A stretch of DNA of 64,000 nucleotides, taken from Promicromonospora sukumoe (GTDB taxonomy: Bacteria > Actinomycetota > Actinomycetes > Actinomycetales > Cellulomonadaceae). Below the pieces are notes generated by a model. It was not told the DNA's origin. It worked only from the letters and a program-made list of their open reading frames with translations, and searched no databases. Of this stretch, positions 1 through 8,472 are shown in pieces (positions within the stretch are counted from its first letter, which is position 1; every line of letters starts with the position of its first letter). The position numbers and the translations under genes were made by a program. The stretch lies in assembly GCF_014137995.1 (NCBI RefSeq), contig NZ_JACGWV010000001.1:1922001-1986000 (forward strand), written 5' to 3'.

Positions 1-1
1 C

Positions 2-313
2 GCGCTGGTCACGCGCCTGACACCGTTGCGCCTGCCGGCCGGGATCGGCGTACGCGACTTGCTGCCCGTCGGGTTCCTGGCCGGCATCGGGTTCACGGTG
101 TCGCTGCTGATCAGCGAGCTCTCGTTCGGCGACGCCGCGCACGCCGACGGCGCCAAGATCGCCGTGCTCGGCGCGTCCGTGCTCGCCGCGATCCTCGGTG
201 CGGTCTCGCTGCGCTGGGACGCGCACAAGGCCCGCGCCGCCGACATGAACCTCGACGGCGTCGACGACGACGTGCACGACCACATCGGTGACGAGGCGCG
301 CGACACCCACTGA
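2..313 (+). CDS. nhaA: Na+/H+ antiporter NhaA, C-terminal end (5' truncated by window)
   Basis: Last 103 codons of an inner-membrane Na+/H+ antiporter; the reading frame is open from base 2, so the gene begins outside the window. The stretch LAGIGFTVSLLIS and the following ISELSFG are the hallmark of the last transmembrane helices of NhaA. A second hydrophobic helix follows, then a short acidic, His-containing cytoplasmic tail (residues ...DDDVHDHIGDEARDTH). NhaA exchanges external protons for internal sodium for pH and salt homeostasis. The gene ends about 20 bases before the 37-bp palindrome preceding the next gene. Confidence 0.9.
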   Translation, partial: ALVTRLTPLRLPAGIGVRDLLPVGFLAGIGFTVSLLISELSFGDAAHADGAKIAVLGASVLAAILGAVSLRWDAHKARAADMNLDGVDDDVHDHIGDEARDTH

Positions 314-335
314 AGCAGGCCGCTGCCGGTGCTTG

Positions 336-372
336 CCACCCTTGAATGTTAGTCACTAACATTCAAGGGTGG
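336..372. promoter_or_regulatory. 37-bp perfect palindrome over the start of the TetR gene (putative auto-operator)
   Basis: Two 18-base arms (336-353 and 355-372) are perfectly complementary around the single central base 354. The core TTAGTCACTAA is the kind of dyad TetR-family repressors bind. The right arm runs through the GTG start at 369, so repressor bound here would block transcription and initiation together. No Shine-Dalgarno sequence is visible, so the mRNA may be leaderless. A terminator role for nhaA is possible, but the loop is too small and no T-run follows. Confidence 0.7.
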
Positions 373-935
373 TCACACCTCGCACGCTCCGCACCCGGGC
401 ACGCATCCTCGACGCGGCACTGGATCTCTTCGAGCGCCAGGGTTACGGCTCGACCACGGTGAACCAGATCGCCGAGGCCGCCGGCGTCACCCCGATGACA
501 TTCTTCCGGCACTTCCCGACCAAGGACGCGGTGCTGGTCACCGACCCCTACGACCCGCTCATCGCCGAGGCGGTCGGCATGCAACCAGCCACGCTGCCAC
601 CTCTGGAACGGGTGCGGCTCGGACTGCTCGCCGCGCTCGGGGACATCACACCCACCGAGGACGCCACGGCCAGGCGCCGGGTCGCGCTCGTCGCGCGCGA
701 GCCGTCCCTGCGGGCCGCCGTGGCGATGGGCACGCAGGCCACGCAGGACGCGATCGCGGCAAGGCTGCTCGCCGACGACGTCGACCGGCTGGAGGCAACC
801 ATCGCCGCCTCGGTGTGCCTCGCGGCCGTCACGGCGGCGCTGCTGGAGTGGGGTTCCGCCCCGGCCGACGTCACGCTAGCCGAACTCGTCCGCCGCGCCC
901 TGGCGCAGCTCGCCCCGTCGGGAACGCCGTCATGA
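369..935 (+). CDS. TetR/AcrR family transcriptional regulator
   Basis: 188-aa DNA-binding repressor. The N-terminal helix-turn-helix occupies about residues 7-55 (TRARILDAALDLFERQGY, then the recognition helix with PMTFFRHFPTKDAVL). The C-terminal ligand-binding half is Ala-rich and shows no recognisable ligand signature. The GTG start lies inside a 37-bp perfect palindrome, suggesting autoregulation. The stop codon overlaps the ATG of the ABC-transporter ATPase (ATGA), so the three genes form one operon in which this protein probably controls an exporter. Start choice is fixed mainly by where the HTH begins. Confidence 0.88.
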   Translation: MVTPRTLRTRARILDAALDLFERQGYGSTTVNQIAEAAGVTPMTFFRHFPTKDAVLVTDPYDPLIAEAVGMQPATLPPLERVRLGLLAALGDITPTEDATARRRVALVAREPSLRAAVAMGTQATQDAIAARLLADDVDRLEATIAASVCLAAVTAALLEWGSAPADVTLAELVRRALAQLAPSGTPS

Positions 936-1699
936 CGGTTCCGGCCCTGATGCTCGACGGCGTCTCGCACACCTTCGGCGGCCGGCCCGCCCTCGACCGG
1001 CTCACGCTCATCGTCCGCCCCGGGCGGGTCGTGGCCCTGATCGGCCTCAACGGCGCAGGGAAGACCACCGCCCTGCGCGCGCTCGCCGGCCGGCTGCGCC
1101 CAGGACACGGCACCGCCCGCGTCCTGGGCCACGACCCGGTTCACCTGTCCGGGTCACTGGCCGCGCGCTTCGGCCACGTGGTCGACGCCCCGCTGGTCTA
1201 TCCGGAGCTGAGCGTCACCGAGAACCTGCGCTGCGCGGCCCGGCTGCACGGCCTGGCCCGCCCCGCGGCCGCGGCGACGGCGGACGCGACGGTCGACGGG
1301 CTCGGGCTGGACCCGTGGCGGCACGCACGCGCCGCGACGCTCTCGGCGGGCAACCGCCAGCGGCTCGGGATCGGCTGCGCGACGCTGCACCGGCCGGGCG
1401 CGCTGATGCTCGACGAACCCACCAGCGCCCTGGACCCGCAGGGTGTCGTCCTCGTGCGTGCCCTGGTGCGCGGTCTGGCCGACGACGGTGCCGGGGTTCT
1501 CGTCTCCAGCCATCACCTGGACGAGGTCGCGCGGATCGCGGACGAGATCGTGGTGCTGCACGCCGGGCGCGATGTCGGCCGCCTGGAACCCGGTGGCACC
1601 GACCTGGAGCAGCGGTTCTTCGCCATGGTGCTCGACGCCGACGCCGACGCCGACGCCGAACGCGTCGAGCGCATCGCCGAACCTCGGAGCCACTCATGA
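932..1699 (+). CDS. ABC transporter ATP-binding protein (ABC-2 type exporter)
   Basis: 255-aa nucleotide-binding subunit. Visible motifs: Walker A GLNGAGKTT near residue 38, signature LSAGNRQRLG near 137, Walker B ALMLDEPTSALD near 155 and switch His in SSHHLDEV. Such ATPases pair with an ABC-2 membrane subunit to export drugs, lipids or peptides. The start overlaps the upstream TetR stop and its own stop overlaps the permease ATG, so translation is coupled at both ends. Near the C-terminus a short (Asp-Ala) repeat is encoded by iterated GACGCC triplet pairs around 1634-1660, a possible slippage tract. Substrate is unknown. Confidence 0.9.
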   Translation: MTVPALMLDGVSHTFGGRPALDRLTLIVRPGRVVALIGLNGAGKTTALRALAGRLRPGHGTARVLGHDPVHLSGSLAARFGHVVDAPLVYPELSVTENLRCAARLHGLARPAAAATADATVDGLGLDPWRHARAATLSAGNRQRLGIGCATLHRPGALMLDEPTSALDPQGVVLVRALVRGLADDGAGVLVSSHHLDEVARIADEIVVLHAGRDVGRLEPGGTDLEQRFFAMVLDADADADAERVERIAEPRSHS

Positions 1700-2490
1700 C
1701 CGGCCTCGCCGCGCTGCGCGCCGCCCTCGCCGTCGAGACGCTGAAGCTGCGCCGCTCCGTCGTCGCGCGCATGGCGACGGCGCTCCTCGTGGTGCTGGTG
1801 CCGCTCGGTTCGATGGGTGTGGTCGCGCTCGCGCGTTCCCCGCAGGCTGTCGGCCCGACGGCTGCCAAGCTCGCCGACTACGCCACCGGCGACCCCGCCA
1901 CGACCCACCTGGTGGTCTGCGCCCAGGTCCTGTCCGTCGCCGCACTGGCCGCGGGCGGGTTCTATGTCGCCTGGTCGTTCGGGCGCGAGCTCGAGAGCGG
2001 TACCGCCGGTGCGCTGTTCGGGCTGGCCGTTCCGCGGGGCGTGGTCGCTCTGGCCAAGTGCCTGGTCGCCCTGGCCTGGATCGCCGGGTGCGTGCTGCTG
2101 ACCGTCGGTCTGACCCTCGCGGTCTCGGCGGCCGTCACCACCGCGCAGGGCGCGGCCTTCGCGGGTGCTTGGGCCGGAGCGCGGACCGCCCTGCTCGCGG
2201 GGCTCCTCGGAGGCGGCCTGGCCCTGCCGTTCGCCTGGGTCGCCACCGTGACGCGCAGCCAGCTCGGCACCGTCGGCGCCCTGGTCGGCATGGTCGCACT
2301 CACCCAGATCGTGGTGCTCCTGGGCGGGGGAACCTGGTTCCCCTACGCAGCCCCATCACTGTGGACGGGGATGGGCGGTTCCGCGGCGGCATCCGCCGTC
2401 AGGCCTCCGCACCTGCTCCTTGCCGCCGCGGTCGGCCCGCTGGCCGTGGTGGTCGTCGTCCAGGCATGGCGGCGGCTCACGAACGTGTGA
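1696..2490 (+). CDS. ABC-2 type transporter permease
   Basis: 264-aa integral membrane protein with about six hydrophobic helices: one soon after the N-terminus (TALLVVLVPLGSMGVVALA), several between residues 75 and 210, and one at the C-terminus followed by a short basic tail. It has the layout of the membrane half of a two-gene ABC-2 exporter, and its ATG overlaps the stop of the ATPase gene. The polar N-terminus (VETLKLRRS) is typical of permeases whose first cytoplasmic helix contacts the ATPase. Probably repressed by the TetR gene at the head of the operon. Confidence 0.82.
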   Translation: MTGLAALRAALAVETLKLRRSVVARMATALLVVLVPLGSMGVVALARSPQAVGPTAAKLADYATGDPATTHLVVCAQVLSVAALAAGGFYVAWSFGRELESGTAGALFGLAVPRGVVALAKCLVALAWIAGCVLLTVGLTLAVSAAVTTAQGAAFAGAWAGARTALLAGLLGGGLALPFAWVATVTRSQLGTVGALVGMVALTQIVVLLGGGTWFPYAAPSLWTGMGGSAAASAVRPPHLLLAAAVGPLAVVVVVQAWRRLTNV

Positions 2491-2637
2491 GGCGCCGCCC
2501 GCTGAAGGGCCCCGGGCACGGCACCGCACCTGCCTCCTCGACGGGCTACGGTGACCGTCGAGGGTCCCGGGGCCCCGACAGGCGCGCCGTGTGCCCGCCA
2601 CCGGGCGCCGGGCGAGCGAAAGGCGAACGAGGACCAG

Positions 2638-4005
2638 ATGCGGTTCAGCAGCGCGGCGGGCCGCGAGGAGGGCCACGGCGCACCGTTGCGCCGTCGTCCC
2701 GGCCAGCTCGTGATCACCGGGTTCATCGGTGCGATCGCGGTGGGCACGATGCTCCTCCTGCTGCCGATCTCGACCGCCGGTCAGAGCGCCACCTTCATGG
2801 AGGCCCTGTTCACGGCCACCTCGGCGGTGTGCGTGACCGGGCTGATCGTCACCGACACACCGGTGTTCTGGTCCGGGTTCGGCCAGGCCGTGATCCTGGT
2901 GCTCATCCAGATCGGCGGCCTCGGGGTGATGACCGTGGCGTCCCTGCTCGGCGTCCTGGTCATGCGCCGCCTGGACCTGAGCTCGCGGCTGGTCGCGGCC
3001 GCCTCGACCCGGGCGGTGAGCCTCGGCGACGTGCGCCGGCTGCTGGTGCGCGTCGTGGTGCTCGCGCTGGCCGTCGAGGCCGTCGTGGCGCTGGTCCTGA
3101 CCGTGCGGTTCGCGGTGGCCTACGACGAGTCGTTCGGCCAGGCCCTGTGGCAGGGCGTCTTCCACGCCGTGTCCGCCTACAACAACGCCGGCTTCGCCCT
3201 GTTCTCCCTGTCGCTGATCGACTTCGTGGCCGACCCCTGGGTCTGCGTGCCGATCTGTGTCGCGACGATCGTCGGCGGGCTCGGCCTGCCGGTGATCCTG
3301 GAGGTGCTGCGCGAACGCCATCGTCCGCGCCGGTGGAGCGTGCACACCAAGATCACGCTCCTCATGACCGCGCTGCTCCTGGTCGGAGGTACCGGCTTCT
3401 TCCTGCTGGCGGAGTGGGACAACCCCGCGACCCTGGGCACCCTCGACACCGGCGGTCGCATCTTGGCGTCGTTCACCCAGTCCGCTCAGGCGCGCACTGC
3501 CGGGTTCAACTCGGTGAACACCGGGGAGATGCATACCGAGACCTGGCTCGGGACCGTCATCCTGATGTTCATCGGCGGCGGTTCCGGAGGCACCGCGGGC
3601 GGCATCAAGGTCACGACGTTCGCCGTGCTGGCCGTGGTGATCTGGTCCGAGCTGCGCGGCGACCCCGACGCGGCCGTCTTCGACCGCCGTATCTCGGTCG
3701 CCACCCAGCGGCAGGCGCTCACGCTGGCGCTGCTCTCGGTGGCGATCGTGGTGCTGCCGACGCTGTGGATCACCGCGCTCTCGCCGTTCACGGTGGACCA
3801 GATCCTCTTCGAGGTGACCTCGGCGTTCAGCACCACCGGCCTGTCCACCGGCATCACCGCGCAGCTCGCCTGGTACCACCAGATCGTGCTCGTGGCCCTG
3901 ATGTTCATCGGGCGCCTCGGGCCGATCACCCTGGGCACCGCGTTGGCACTTCGGGCGCACCGGCGCCTGTACCGGCTCCCGGAGAGCGCCCCGATCATCG
4001 GCTGA
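2638..4005 (+). CDS. ktrB: KtrB/TrkH-type potassium uptake channel subunit
   Basis: 455-aa membrane subunit of a K+ uptake system. The four pore-loop repeats are readable in order: TSAVCVTGLIV, HAVSAYNNAGFALF, SAQARTAGFNSVNT and TSAFSTTGLSTGI, each with the selectivity-filter Gly; the GGGSGGTAGGIK loop typical of KtrB lies between repeats 3 and 4. The ATG at 2638 was chosen over an upstream in-frame start because GAGGA precedes it and the length matches the family. KtrB normally works with a cytosolic KtrA (RCK) subunit; none is adjacent, so the partner must be elsewhere or absent. Confidence 0.9.
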   Translation: MRFSSAAGREEGHGAPLRRRPGQLVITGFIGAIAVGTMLLLLPISTAGQSATFMEALFTATSAVCVTGLIVTDTPVFWSGFGQAVILVLIQIGGLGVMTVASLLGVLVMRRLDLSSRLVAAASTRAVSLGDVRRLLVRVVVLALAVEAVVALVLTVRFAVAYDESFGQALWQGVFHAVSAYNNAGFALFSLSLIDFVADPWVCVPICVATIVGGLGLPVILEVLRERHRPRRWSVHTKITLLMTALLLVGGTGFFLLAEWDNPATLGTLDTGGRILASFTQSAQARTAGFNSVNTGEMHTETWLGTVILMFIGGGSGGTAGGIKVTTFAVLAVVIWSELRGDPDAAVFDRRISVATQRQALTLALLSVAIVVLPTLWITALSPFTVDQILFEVTSAFSTTGLSTGITAQLAWYHQIVLVALMFIGRLGPITLGTALALRAHRRLYRLPESAPIIG

Positions 4006-4077
4006 AGCTGCCCGTGCCGCGTGGGCTCGGGGACGGCACACCTCGTGTGCAGGCTTGCCTGAGCGATCGGCCGGAAC

Positions 4078-4686
4078 TCAGCTCCTGTGACCGTCTCCGG
4101 GGGTGGGGAGGAGCTGGGCCGCGAGCGAACGGGCAGTCGCTGCCAGCGTTCCGACGTCCATGCCGGTGCGTCCCATGAAGGTCAGGCCTTGCTGTGCTGC
4201 CAGGAGTGCACGGGCGGTGCCGACCGGGTCGGCGGAGGGGCTCAGGTCGCCCTGGGCCTGCGCGCTGCGCACGCCGTCGGCGAGCACCGCCGTCATGCCC
4301 TCGTACGCCTGTCGCGCTTCGGCAGCGACGACGGGATCGGCGGACGCCAGCTCTGTGGTGCTGTTGGCGAGCAGGCAGCCACGTCGGGCGGCCACGCCCT
4401 CGGGGTCTCCGACCGGCATCATCACGAAGAAGCGCAGTGCGTCGAGCGCCCGCGGGGTCAAGTCGACCGACCGGCGCAGCGTGCGCTCGAGCGACGCCAC
4501 GTACCGGCGCAGCACCCGGAGGAACAGCTCGTGCTTGTCGCCGAAGGCGGCGTAGATGCTGCCCTTGCCCAGGCCGCTGACCCGCATGAGGTCCTGCAGC
4601 GAGGTCGCGGCGTATCCCGCGTCCCAGAACTGGTCGCACACCGCGCGCAGCACTGCCTCCTCGTCGAACTGTCGGGGTCTCGCCAT
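4078..4686 (-). CDS. TetR/AcrR family repressor, divergent from SDR gene
   Basis: 202-aa regulator. The N-terminal HTH covers residues 1-55 (FDEEAVLRAVCDQFWDAGY, then SLQDLMRVSGLGKGSIYAAF), the signature of the NemR/AcrR-like group that often controls reductases for electrophiles and quinones. The C-terminal half matches the usual TetR ligand domain in length. It is transcribed away from an SDR gene, and the 93-base gap contains a 48-bp operator-like inverted repeat. The likely arrangement is repression of both genes, relieved by a reactive small molecule (inference). Confidence 0.9.
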   Translation of the reverse strand: MARPRQFDEEAVLRAVCDQFWDAGYAATSLQDLMRVSGLGKGSIYAAFGDKHELFLRVLRRYVASLERTLRRSVDLTPRALDALRFFVMMPVGDPEGVAARRGCLLANSTTELASADPVVAAEARQAYEGMTAVLADGVRSAQAQGDLSPSADPVGTARALLAAQQGLTFMGRTGMDVGTLAATARSLAAQLLPTPGDGHRS

Positions 4687-4703
4687 GCCCTCAACCTAAC
4701 GAA

Positions 4704-4751
4704 TCTTGACCGGTCGGTCCACCATGCCTATGGTGGACCGACCGGTCAAGA
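4704..4751. promoter_or_regulatory. 48-bp inverted repeat operator between TetR and SDR genes
   Basis: Arms 4704-4725 and 4730-4751 are perfectly complementary over 22 bp with a 4-base spacer. Each arm contains GACCGGTCGGTC, itself built from the GACCGGTC palindrome, so the site could take two TetR dimers. It sits in the centre of the divergent intergenic region, which is expected for a shared operator. Confidence 0.75.
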
Positions 4752-4779
4752 ACCATCACACGACAAGGGATGAACACTC

Positions 4780-5538
4780 ATGGGACAGCTCACCGGCAAG
4801 ACCGCCCTGGTGACCGGCGCGAGCACGGGCATCGGGCTCGCCACCGCCGAGCGCTTCATCGCCGAGGGTGCGCGCGTCTACCTCACCGGCCGCCGCAAGC
4901 AGAGTCTTGAAGCTGCCGTCCAGGCGTTGGGCGACAGGGCGATTGCGATCCAGAACGACGTCTCTGACCTCGACGACCTCGACAGGCTGTTCCGGCGGAT
5001 CGCTGACGACGGGAACCGGCTCGACATCCTCTTCGCGAACGCGGGCGGCGGCGAGGCTGACCAGCCCCTGGAATCGCTCACTCCTGAAGCCTTCGACCAC
5101 ACCTTCGGGATCAACGTGCGAGGAACCGCCTTCACGGTCCAGAAAGCGCTTCCGCTGCTGAACGATGGCGGGAGCATCGTGCTCACGGGCTCCAGCTCGG
5201 CGAGCCGCGGCGTCGTCGGCTTTGGTGTCTACTCCGCCACGAAGGCGGCCCTGCGGCAGTTCGGGCGGGTCTGGGCCGCTGAGCTCGCGCCCCGCGGCTT
5301 ACGCGTCAACACCGTGGTGCCCGGACCCACCGACACCCCCGGGCTCCGCGGACTTGCCAAGAACCCAGGACAGGCGGACGCGATGCTCGACGGCATGGCC
5401 GGGAGCACACCCCTGGGCCGTGCCGCTGATCCCGCCGAGATCGCCAACGCCGTCCTCTTCCTGGCCTCCGACCAGTCCAGCTTCATCACCGGCAGCGAAC
5501 TGTTCGTGGACGGCGGCGAGGTGCAGGTCTACCCATGA
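4780..5538 (+). CDS. SDR family NAD(P)-dependent oxidoreductase
   Basis: 252-aa classical short-chain dehydrogenase. Cofactor motif TGASTGIG at residues 13-20, NAG near 88 (FANAGGG), catalytic Ser in TGSSSASRG, then YSATK supplying Tyr and Lys, and the family C-terminus FITGSELFVDGG. An AAGGGA ribosome site precedes the ATG. The gene is controlled from the 22-bp-arm operator shared with the divergent TetR gene, a common layout for small NADPH reductases acting on carbonyl or quinone compounds. The actual substrate cannot be read from the sequence. Confidence 0.9.
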   Translation: MGQLTGKTALVTGASTGIGLATAERFIAEGARVYLTGRRKQSLEAAVQALGDRAIAIQNDVSDLDDLDRLFRRIADDGNRLDILFANAGGGEADQPLESLTPEAFDHTFGINVRGTAFTVQKALPLLNDGGSIVLTGSSSASRGVVGFGVYSATKAALRQFGRVWAAELAPRGLRVNTVVPGPTDTPGLRGLAKNPGQADAMLDGMAGSTPLGRAADPAEIANAVLFLASDQSSFITGSELFVDGGEVQVYP

Positions 5539-5674
5539 CCGCGTCCGGGTGAGTGTCCGCCGGCTCGCTGACGCGTTCGGGGTCGCGTCCGGCGACTGTC
5601 AGGTCGAGCCCGGTCACCACAGCCCGTACTGCGACGAGCCGGACACAACGGTGCCGGTCGGTAGGGTGGGCGCC

Positions 5675-6178
5675 GTGGTCGGCGCGAACGAGGTGCGATG
5701 GCTCTCCCCGGAGGAGAACGACGCCTGGATGTCCCTGTCCTGGCTGATGATCAGGCTTCCGGGTGAGATCGACGCGCAGCTGCAGCGGGACAGCGGCATC
5801 ACCTTCTTCGAGTACGTCGTTCTCGGTTCCTTGTCCATGTCGCCCGGTCGGCGGATGACGATGACGGCGCTGGCGGAGTATGCCAACGGGTCTCTGTCGC
5901 GGCTCTCCAACGTGGCCAAGCGCCTCGAGCAGCGCGGCTGGCTTGTCCGTGAGCCGGCGGCGGACAACGGTCGCGTCACCGAGGCGACGCTCACCGACGC
6001 CGGGATGTCCGTGGTCGAACAGGCCGCCCCCGGTCATGTCGAGACGGTGCGACGGTTCGTCTTCGACGCGCTCAGCGCCGACCAGGTGACTGACCTGCGC
6101 GACATCGGCCGCCAGATCGCCGTCCAGGTCGATCCGCAGCGCTCCTGGCCGCCGAACGCCGGGCGCGCCGCGCCGTAG
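5675..6178 (+). CDS. MarR family transcriptional regulator
   Basis: 167-aa winged-helix regulator. The core runs ITFFEYVVLGSLSMSP, then MTALAEYANGSLSRLSNVAKRLEQRGW (DNA-recognition helix) and the wing VREPAADNGRVTEATLTDAG, followed by the C-terminal dimerisation helices. The GTG at 5675 has GGGTGGG upstream; a second in-frame GTG at 5693 would remove six residues and is a real alternative. The next gene, an LLM oxidoreductase in the same direction, has its own promoter containing a 16-bp palindrome and is the likely target. Confidence 0.85.
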   Translation: MVGANEVRWLSPEENDAWMSLSWLMIRLPGEIDAQLQRDSGITFFEYVVLGSLSMSPGRRMTMTALAEYANGSLSRLSNVAKRLEQRGWLVREPAADNGRVTEATLTDAGMSVVEQAAPGHVETVRRFVFDALSADQVTDLRDIGRQIAVQVDPQRSWPPNAGRAAP

Positions 6179-6223
6179 CGCTTCCGTACATGCTTGCTTC
6201 ACCGGAGTGGGGACGCGGGGCCA

Positions 6224-6253
6224 TTGACTTCAAGCTTGAAGTGTTCCTACGAT
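6224..6253 (+). promoter_or_regulatory. Promoter with embedded 16-bp palindrome upstream of LLM oxidoreductase
   Basis: A -35 box TTGACT (6224-6229) and -10 box TACGAT (6248-6253) are separated by 18 bases. The perfect palindrome ACTTCAAGCTTGAAGT (6227-6242) overlaps the -35 and the spacer, a good position for a MarR-type repressor such as the one encoded just upstream. The start codon follows 30 bases later. Confidence 0.6.
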
Positions 6254-6283
6254 CGACGCACTCCAGCAGAAAGAGAAGTCCTC

Positions 6284-7198
6284 GTGAAGCTAGGAATCAT
6301 GCTGCCCGTCTCAGGGCCGCACGCGTCACCGGCCAACATCGCCACCATGGCGCAGGCCGCCGAACGCCTCGGCTACGACTCCCTGTGGACGTACGAACGC
6401 CTGCTCCGCCCGATGGCTCCGCTCTGGCCCGGCCCCGACGGGACCCTCGAGCGTGCCCCGGAGATCTACCGCACCACCTACGAACCCCTGCAGACGCTGA
6501 GTCACGTCGCGGCGATCACCAGCAGGATCACTCTTGGGACCAGCATCCTCAGCGCACTCCTGCACACGCCTGTCGTGCTGGCCCGCCGTCTGGCCACGCT
6601 CGACCAGTTCAGCGGCGGCCGGGTGATCGCCGGGTTCGGGCAGGGCTCCATCCCCCAGGAGTTCGCGACCGCCAACGTGCCGTGGAAGCGCCGTGGGGCC
6701 GGCATGGACGACATGGTCGCGGCGGTCCGCGCGGTCTGGGGCCCCGACCCCGTCGAGTACGAGGGCCGGTTCTACTCGATCGAGGCCTCCGAGATCAATC
6801 CCAAGCCGTTCCGCGGCCCCATCCCCATCGTCATCGGGGCCTTCACCGATGCCGGGATCGACCGCGCGGCCCGTATCGCCGACGGCATCACGCCCGTGGC
6901 CATGTCGCTGGACGCCGTCACGGCGCAGGCCGCCAGGTTCCGCGCGGGCGCCGAACGGCTCGATCGGGACCCGACCCCCTTGACGGTGACGGCTCAGTCG
7001 AACACCCCGATGACGGCCGCGCCGGTCAGGGGTGACCGCCCGTTCCTCGGGGGCGCCCCGCGACAGATCGCCGAGGACCTCGAGATGCTGCGCGGACGGG
7101 GCATCGACGCGGTAACGTTCGCGTTCCCGTCGACGGAGGAGATCGACGTCCAGATCGAGATGCTGGACGAGCTCCGCACCCTGGTACCGGCGCGCTGA
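6284..7198 (+). CDS. LLM class (luciferase-like) flavin/F420-dependent oxidoreductase
   Basis: 304-aa TIM-barrel oxidoreductase of the bacterial luciferase superfamily. It begins KLGIMLPVSGPHASPANI with the typical first strand, then LGYDSLWTYERLL, TLGTSILSALLHTPVVLARRL and the DQFSGGRVIAGFGQGS segment that shapes the cofactor pocket. These enzymes use FMN or F420 to oxidise or reduce small organic molecules. The GTG at 6284 was chosen because AAAGAGAAG precedes it and the family consensus begins there; upstream in-frame sequence overlaps the promoter. The upstream MarR gene and the palindrome in the promoter suggest ligand-inducible expression. Confidence 0.87.
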   Translation: MKLGIMLPVSGPHASPANIATMAQAAERLGYDSLWTYERLLRPMAPLWPGPDGTLERAPEIYRTTYEPLQTLSHVAAITSRITLGTSILSALLHTPVVLARRLATLDQFSGGRVIAGFGQGSIPQEFATANVPWKRRGAGMDDMVAAVRAVWGPDPVEYEGRFYSIEASEINPKPFRGPIPIVIGAFTDAGIDRAARIADGITPVAMSLDAVTAQAARFRAGAERLDRDPTPLTVTAQSNTPMTAAPVRGDRPFLGGAPRQIAEDLEMLRGRGIDAVTFAFPSTEEIDVQIEMLDELRTLVPAR

Positions 7199-7228
7199 GG
7201 CAACGGCCCGCCGCCCGGTAACGGCACT

Positions 7229-7271
7229 ATCGCCGTCCCCGGTAGACGCAGACCGTCACGGGGACGGCGAT
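7229..7271. terminator. Bidirectional hairpin between convergent LLM genes
   Basis: A 13-bp perfect stem (7229-7241 with 7259-7271, ATCGCCGTCCCCG and its complement) encloses a 17-base loop in the short gap between two convergent genes. There is no clear T-run, as is common for high-GC terminators. Confidence 0.6.
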
Positions 7272-7356
7272 GGTCCCGTCCGCGCAGTCACCATCGTCCA
7301 GATCGCGTTCTCTACACCCGGGGCAAGAGACGGTGACCTCACACTGGGTGCTCGCG

Positions 7357-8280
7357 TCAGGTGCCGGCGAGTTCCGCGACTACTGGGCCCATCTCGTGCA
7401 TCGCCGTGTCGCGGACCACGATGTAGGAGATGCCCAGCTGTTCGCGGACAGCTACCAGCTTGTCGACTACTTCGGACGTCGAACCGACAAGTACCAGCGG
7501 GCTGTCGCGCACAACGGTCGGTGCTATCTGAAGTCCCGACGCGACAACGCGCACTGTGCTCTCGGTGTCGCCATCGATCGAGGTGACCAGTGCGAGCGTG
7601 CTCAGTTCGATGACGTTCATGCGTTCTCCGGCGTGCGCCCTCAGGAACTGGACACGATCAGCAATGGCGTCGTACCCGACACCGGTAGGCTTCGCAGTCG
7701 ATCCGGCCACCGTGAGGCCATTCAGCCCGACGATGTCCGCCTCCTGAGCCGCAAGGGCCAGAATGGCGTCGCCGTGGCCGCCGATGAGCAGCGGTATGTG
7801 GGGCCGTTGAACCCCGGGGAGCACAGCTCGCTCGCCCTCGGTTCCGTCAGCCGCGGGCAGCCGAAGGTCGCCCGCCCATGCGGACTTCATCGTCGCGATC
7901 GAGTTGTGAAGGCGGGTTACTCGCTGTGGCGACGCTTCGTGGGTGATCCCAAGGAGGTCAGACTCCCGCCTGTTCCACCCGGCGCCGAGACCGAGCTCAA
8001 GGCGGCCGTCGACGAGCAGGTCGACGGTCGCGGCCTCCTGGGCGAGGCGTACCGGATGATGCAGGCCGTTGTTCGCGACCAGGGTGCCTACGCGGAGGTC
8101 GACGGTGGCGGCAGCGGCAGACATTAGTGGTGCGAACATCGACGGTGCGCCGACGTGGTCCCGCATCAGCAGCGTCGACCATCCCTCGCCCTCCAGCCGG
8201 CGCGCCTGCTCCTGCAGAGTGGCTCGAGACTCGATGTGGGTGACGGTGGCGCCGAAGCGAAACGGGGAATGCGATGACAT
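7357..8280 (-). CDS. LLM class F420-dependent oxidoreductase (TIGR03621-like)
   Basis: 307-aa luciferase-superfamily enzyme. Readable landmarks: RFGATVTHIESRATLQEQAR at the start, GWSTLLMRDH, VGTLVANNGLHHPVRLAQEA, VDGRLELGLGAGW and PLLIGGHGDAILALAAQEAD. This arrangement matches the F420-dependent branch found mainly in actinobacteria. It converges on the other LLM gene across a hairpin terminator. Nothing nearby identifies the substrate. The two LLM proteins differ too much in sequence to be a recent duplication. Confidence 0.87.
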   Translation of the reverse strand: MSSHSPFRFGATVTHIESRATLQEQARRLEGEGWSTLLMRDHVGAPSMFAPLMSAAAATVDLRVGTLVANNGLHHPVRLAQEAATVDLLVDGRLELGLGAGWNRRESDLLGITHEASPQRVTRLHNSIATMKSAWAGDLRLPAADGTEGERAVLPGVQRPHIPLLIGGHGDAILALAAQEADIVGLNGLTVAGSTAKPTGVGYDAIADRVQFLRAHAGERMNVIELSTLALVTSIDGDTESTVRVVASGLQIAPTVVRDSPLVLVGSTSEVVDKLVAVREQLGISYIVVRDTAMHEMGPVVAELAGT

Positions 8281-8472
8281 CTTCGTGCTCTCCTCAAGTC
8301 AGGTGCTGTTAGCTCTTGGTCCGACGCCGAGAGCTCGCGTCCCCTGCTGTTTCCGGTCGTGGGCCCGGACACGATCCGGTCCAGGCGTCAGCGCCGGACG
8401 CTGACGAAACGGCCTCCGCAGCGGCATGAGCGCCGCGGAGACCGTTTCGACCGAAACTGTCGGCAGCCGAGG

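Noticed and set aside
1443..4178. 911-codon frame on the plus strand overlapping the ABC permease and KtrB genes
   Set aside because: Arg/Gly/Pro-rich translation without domains; it is the out-of-frame shadow of two well-supported membrane protein genes, a normal effect of high GC content.
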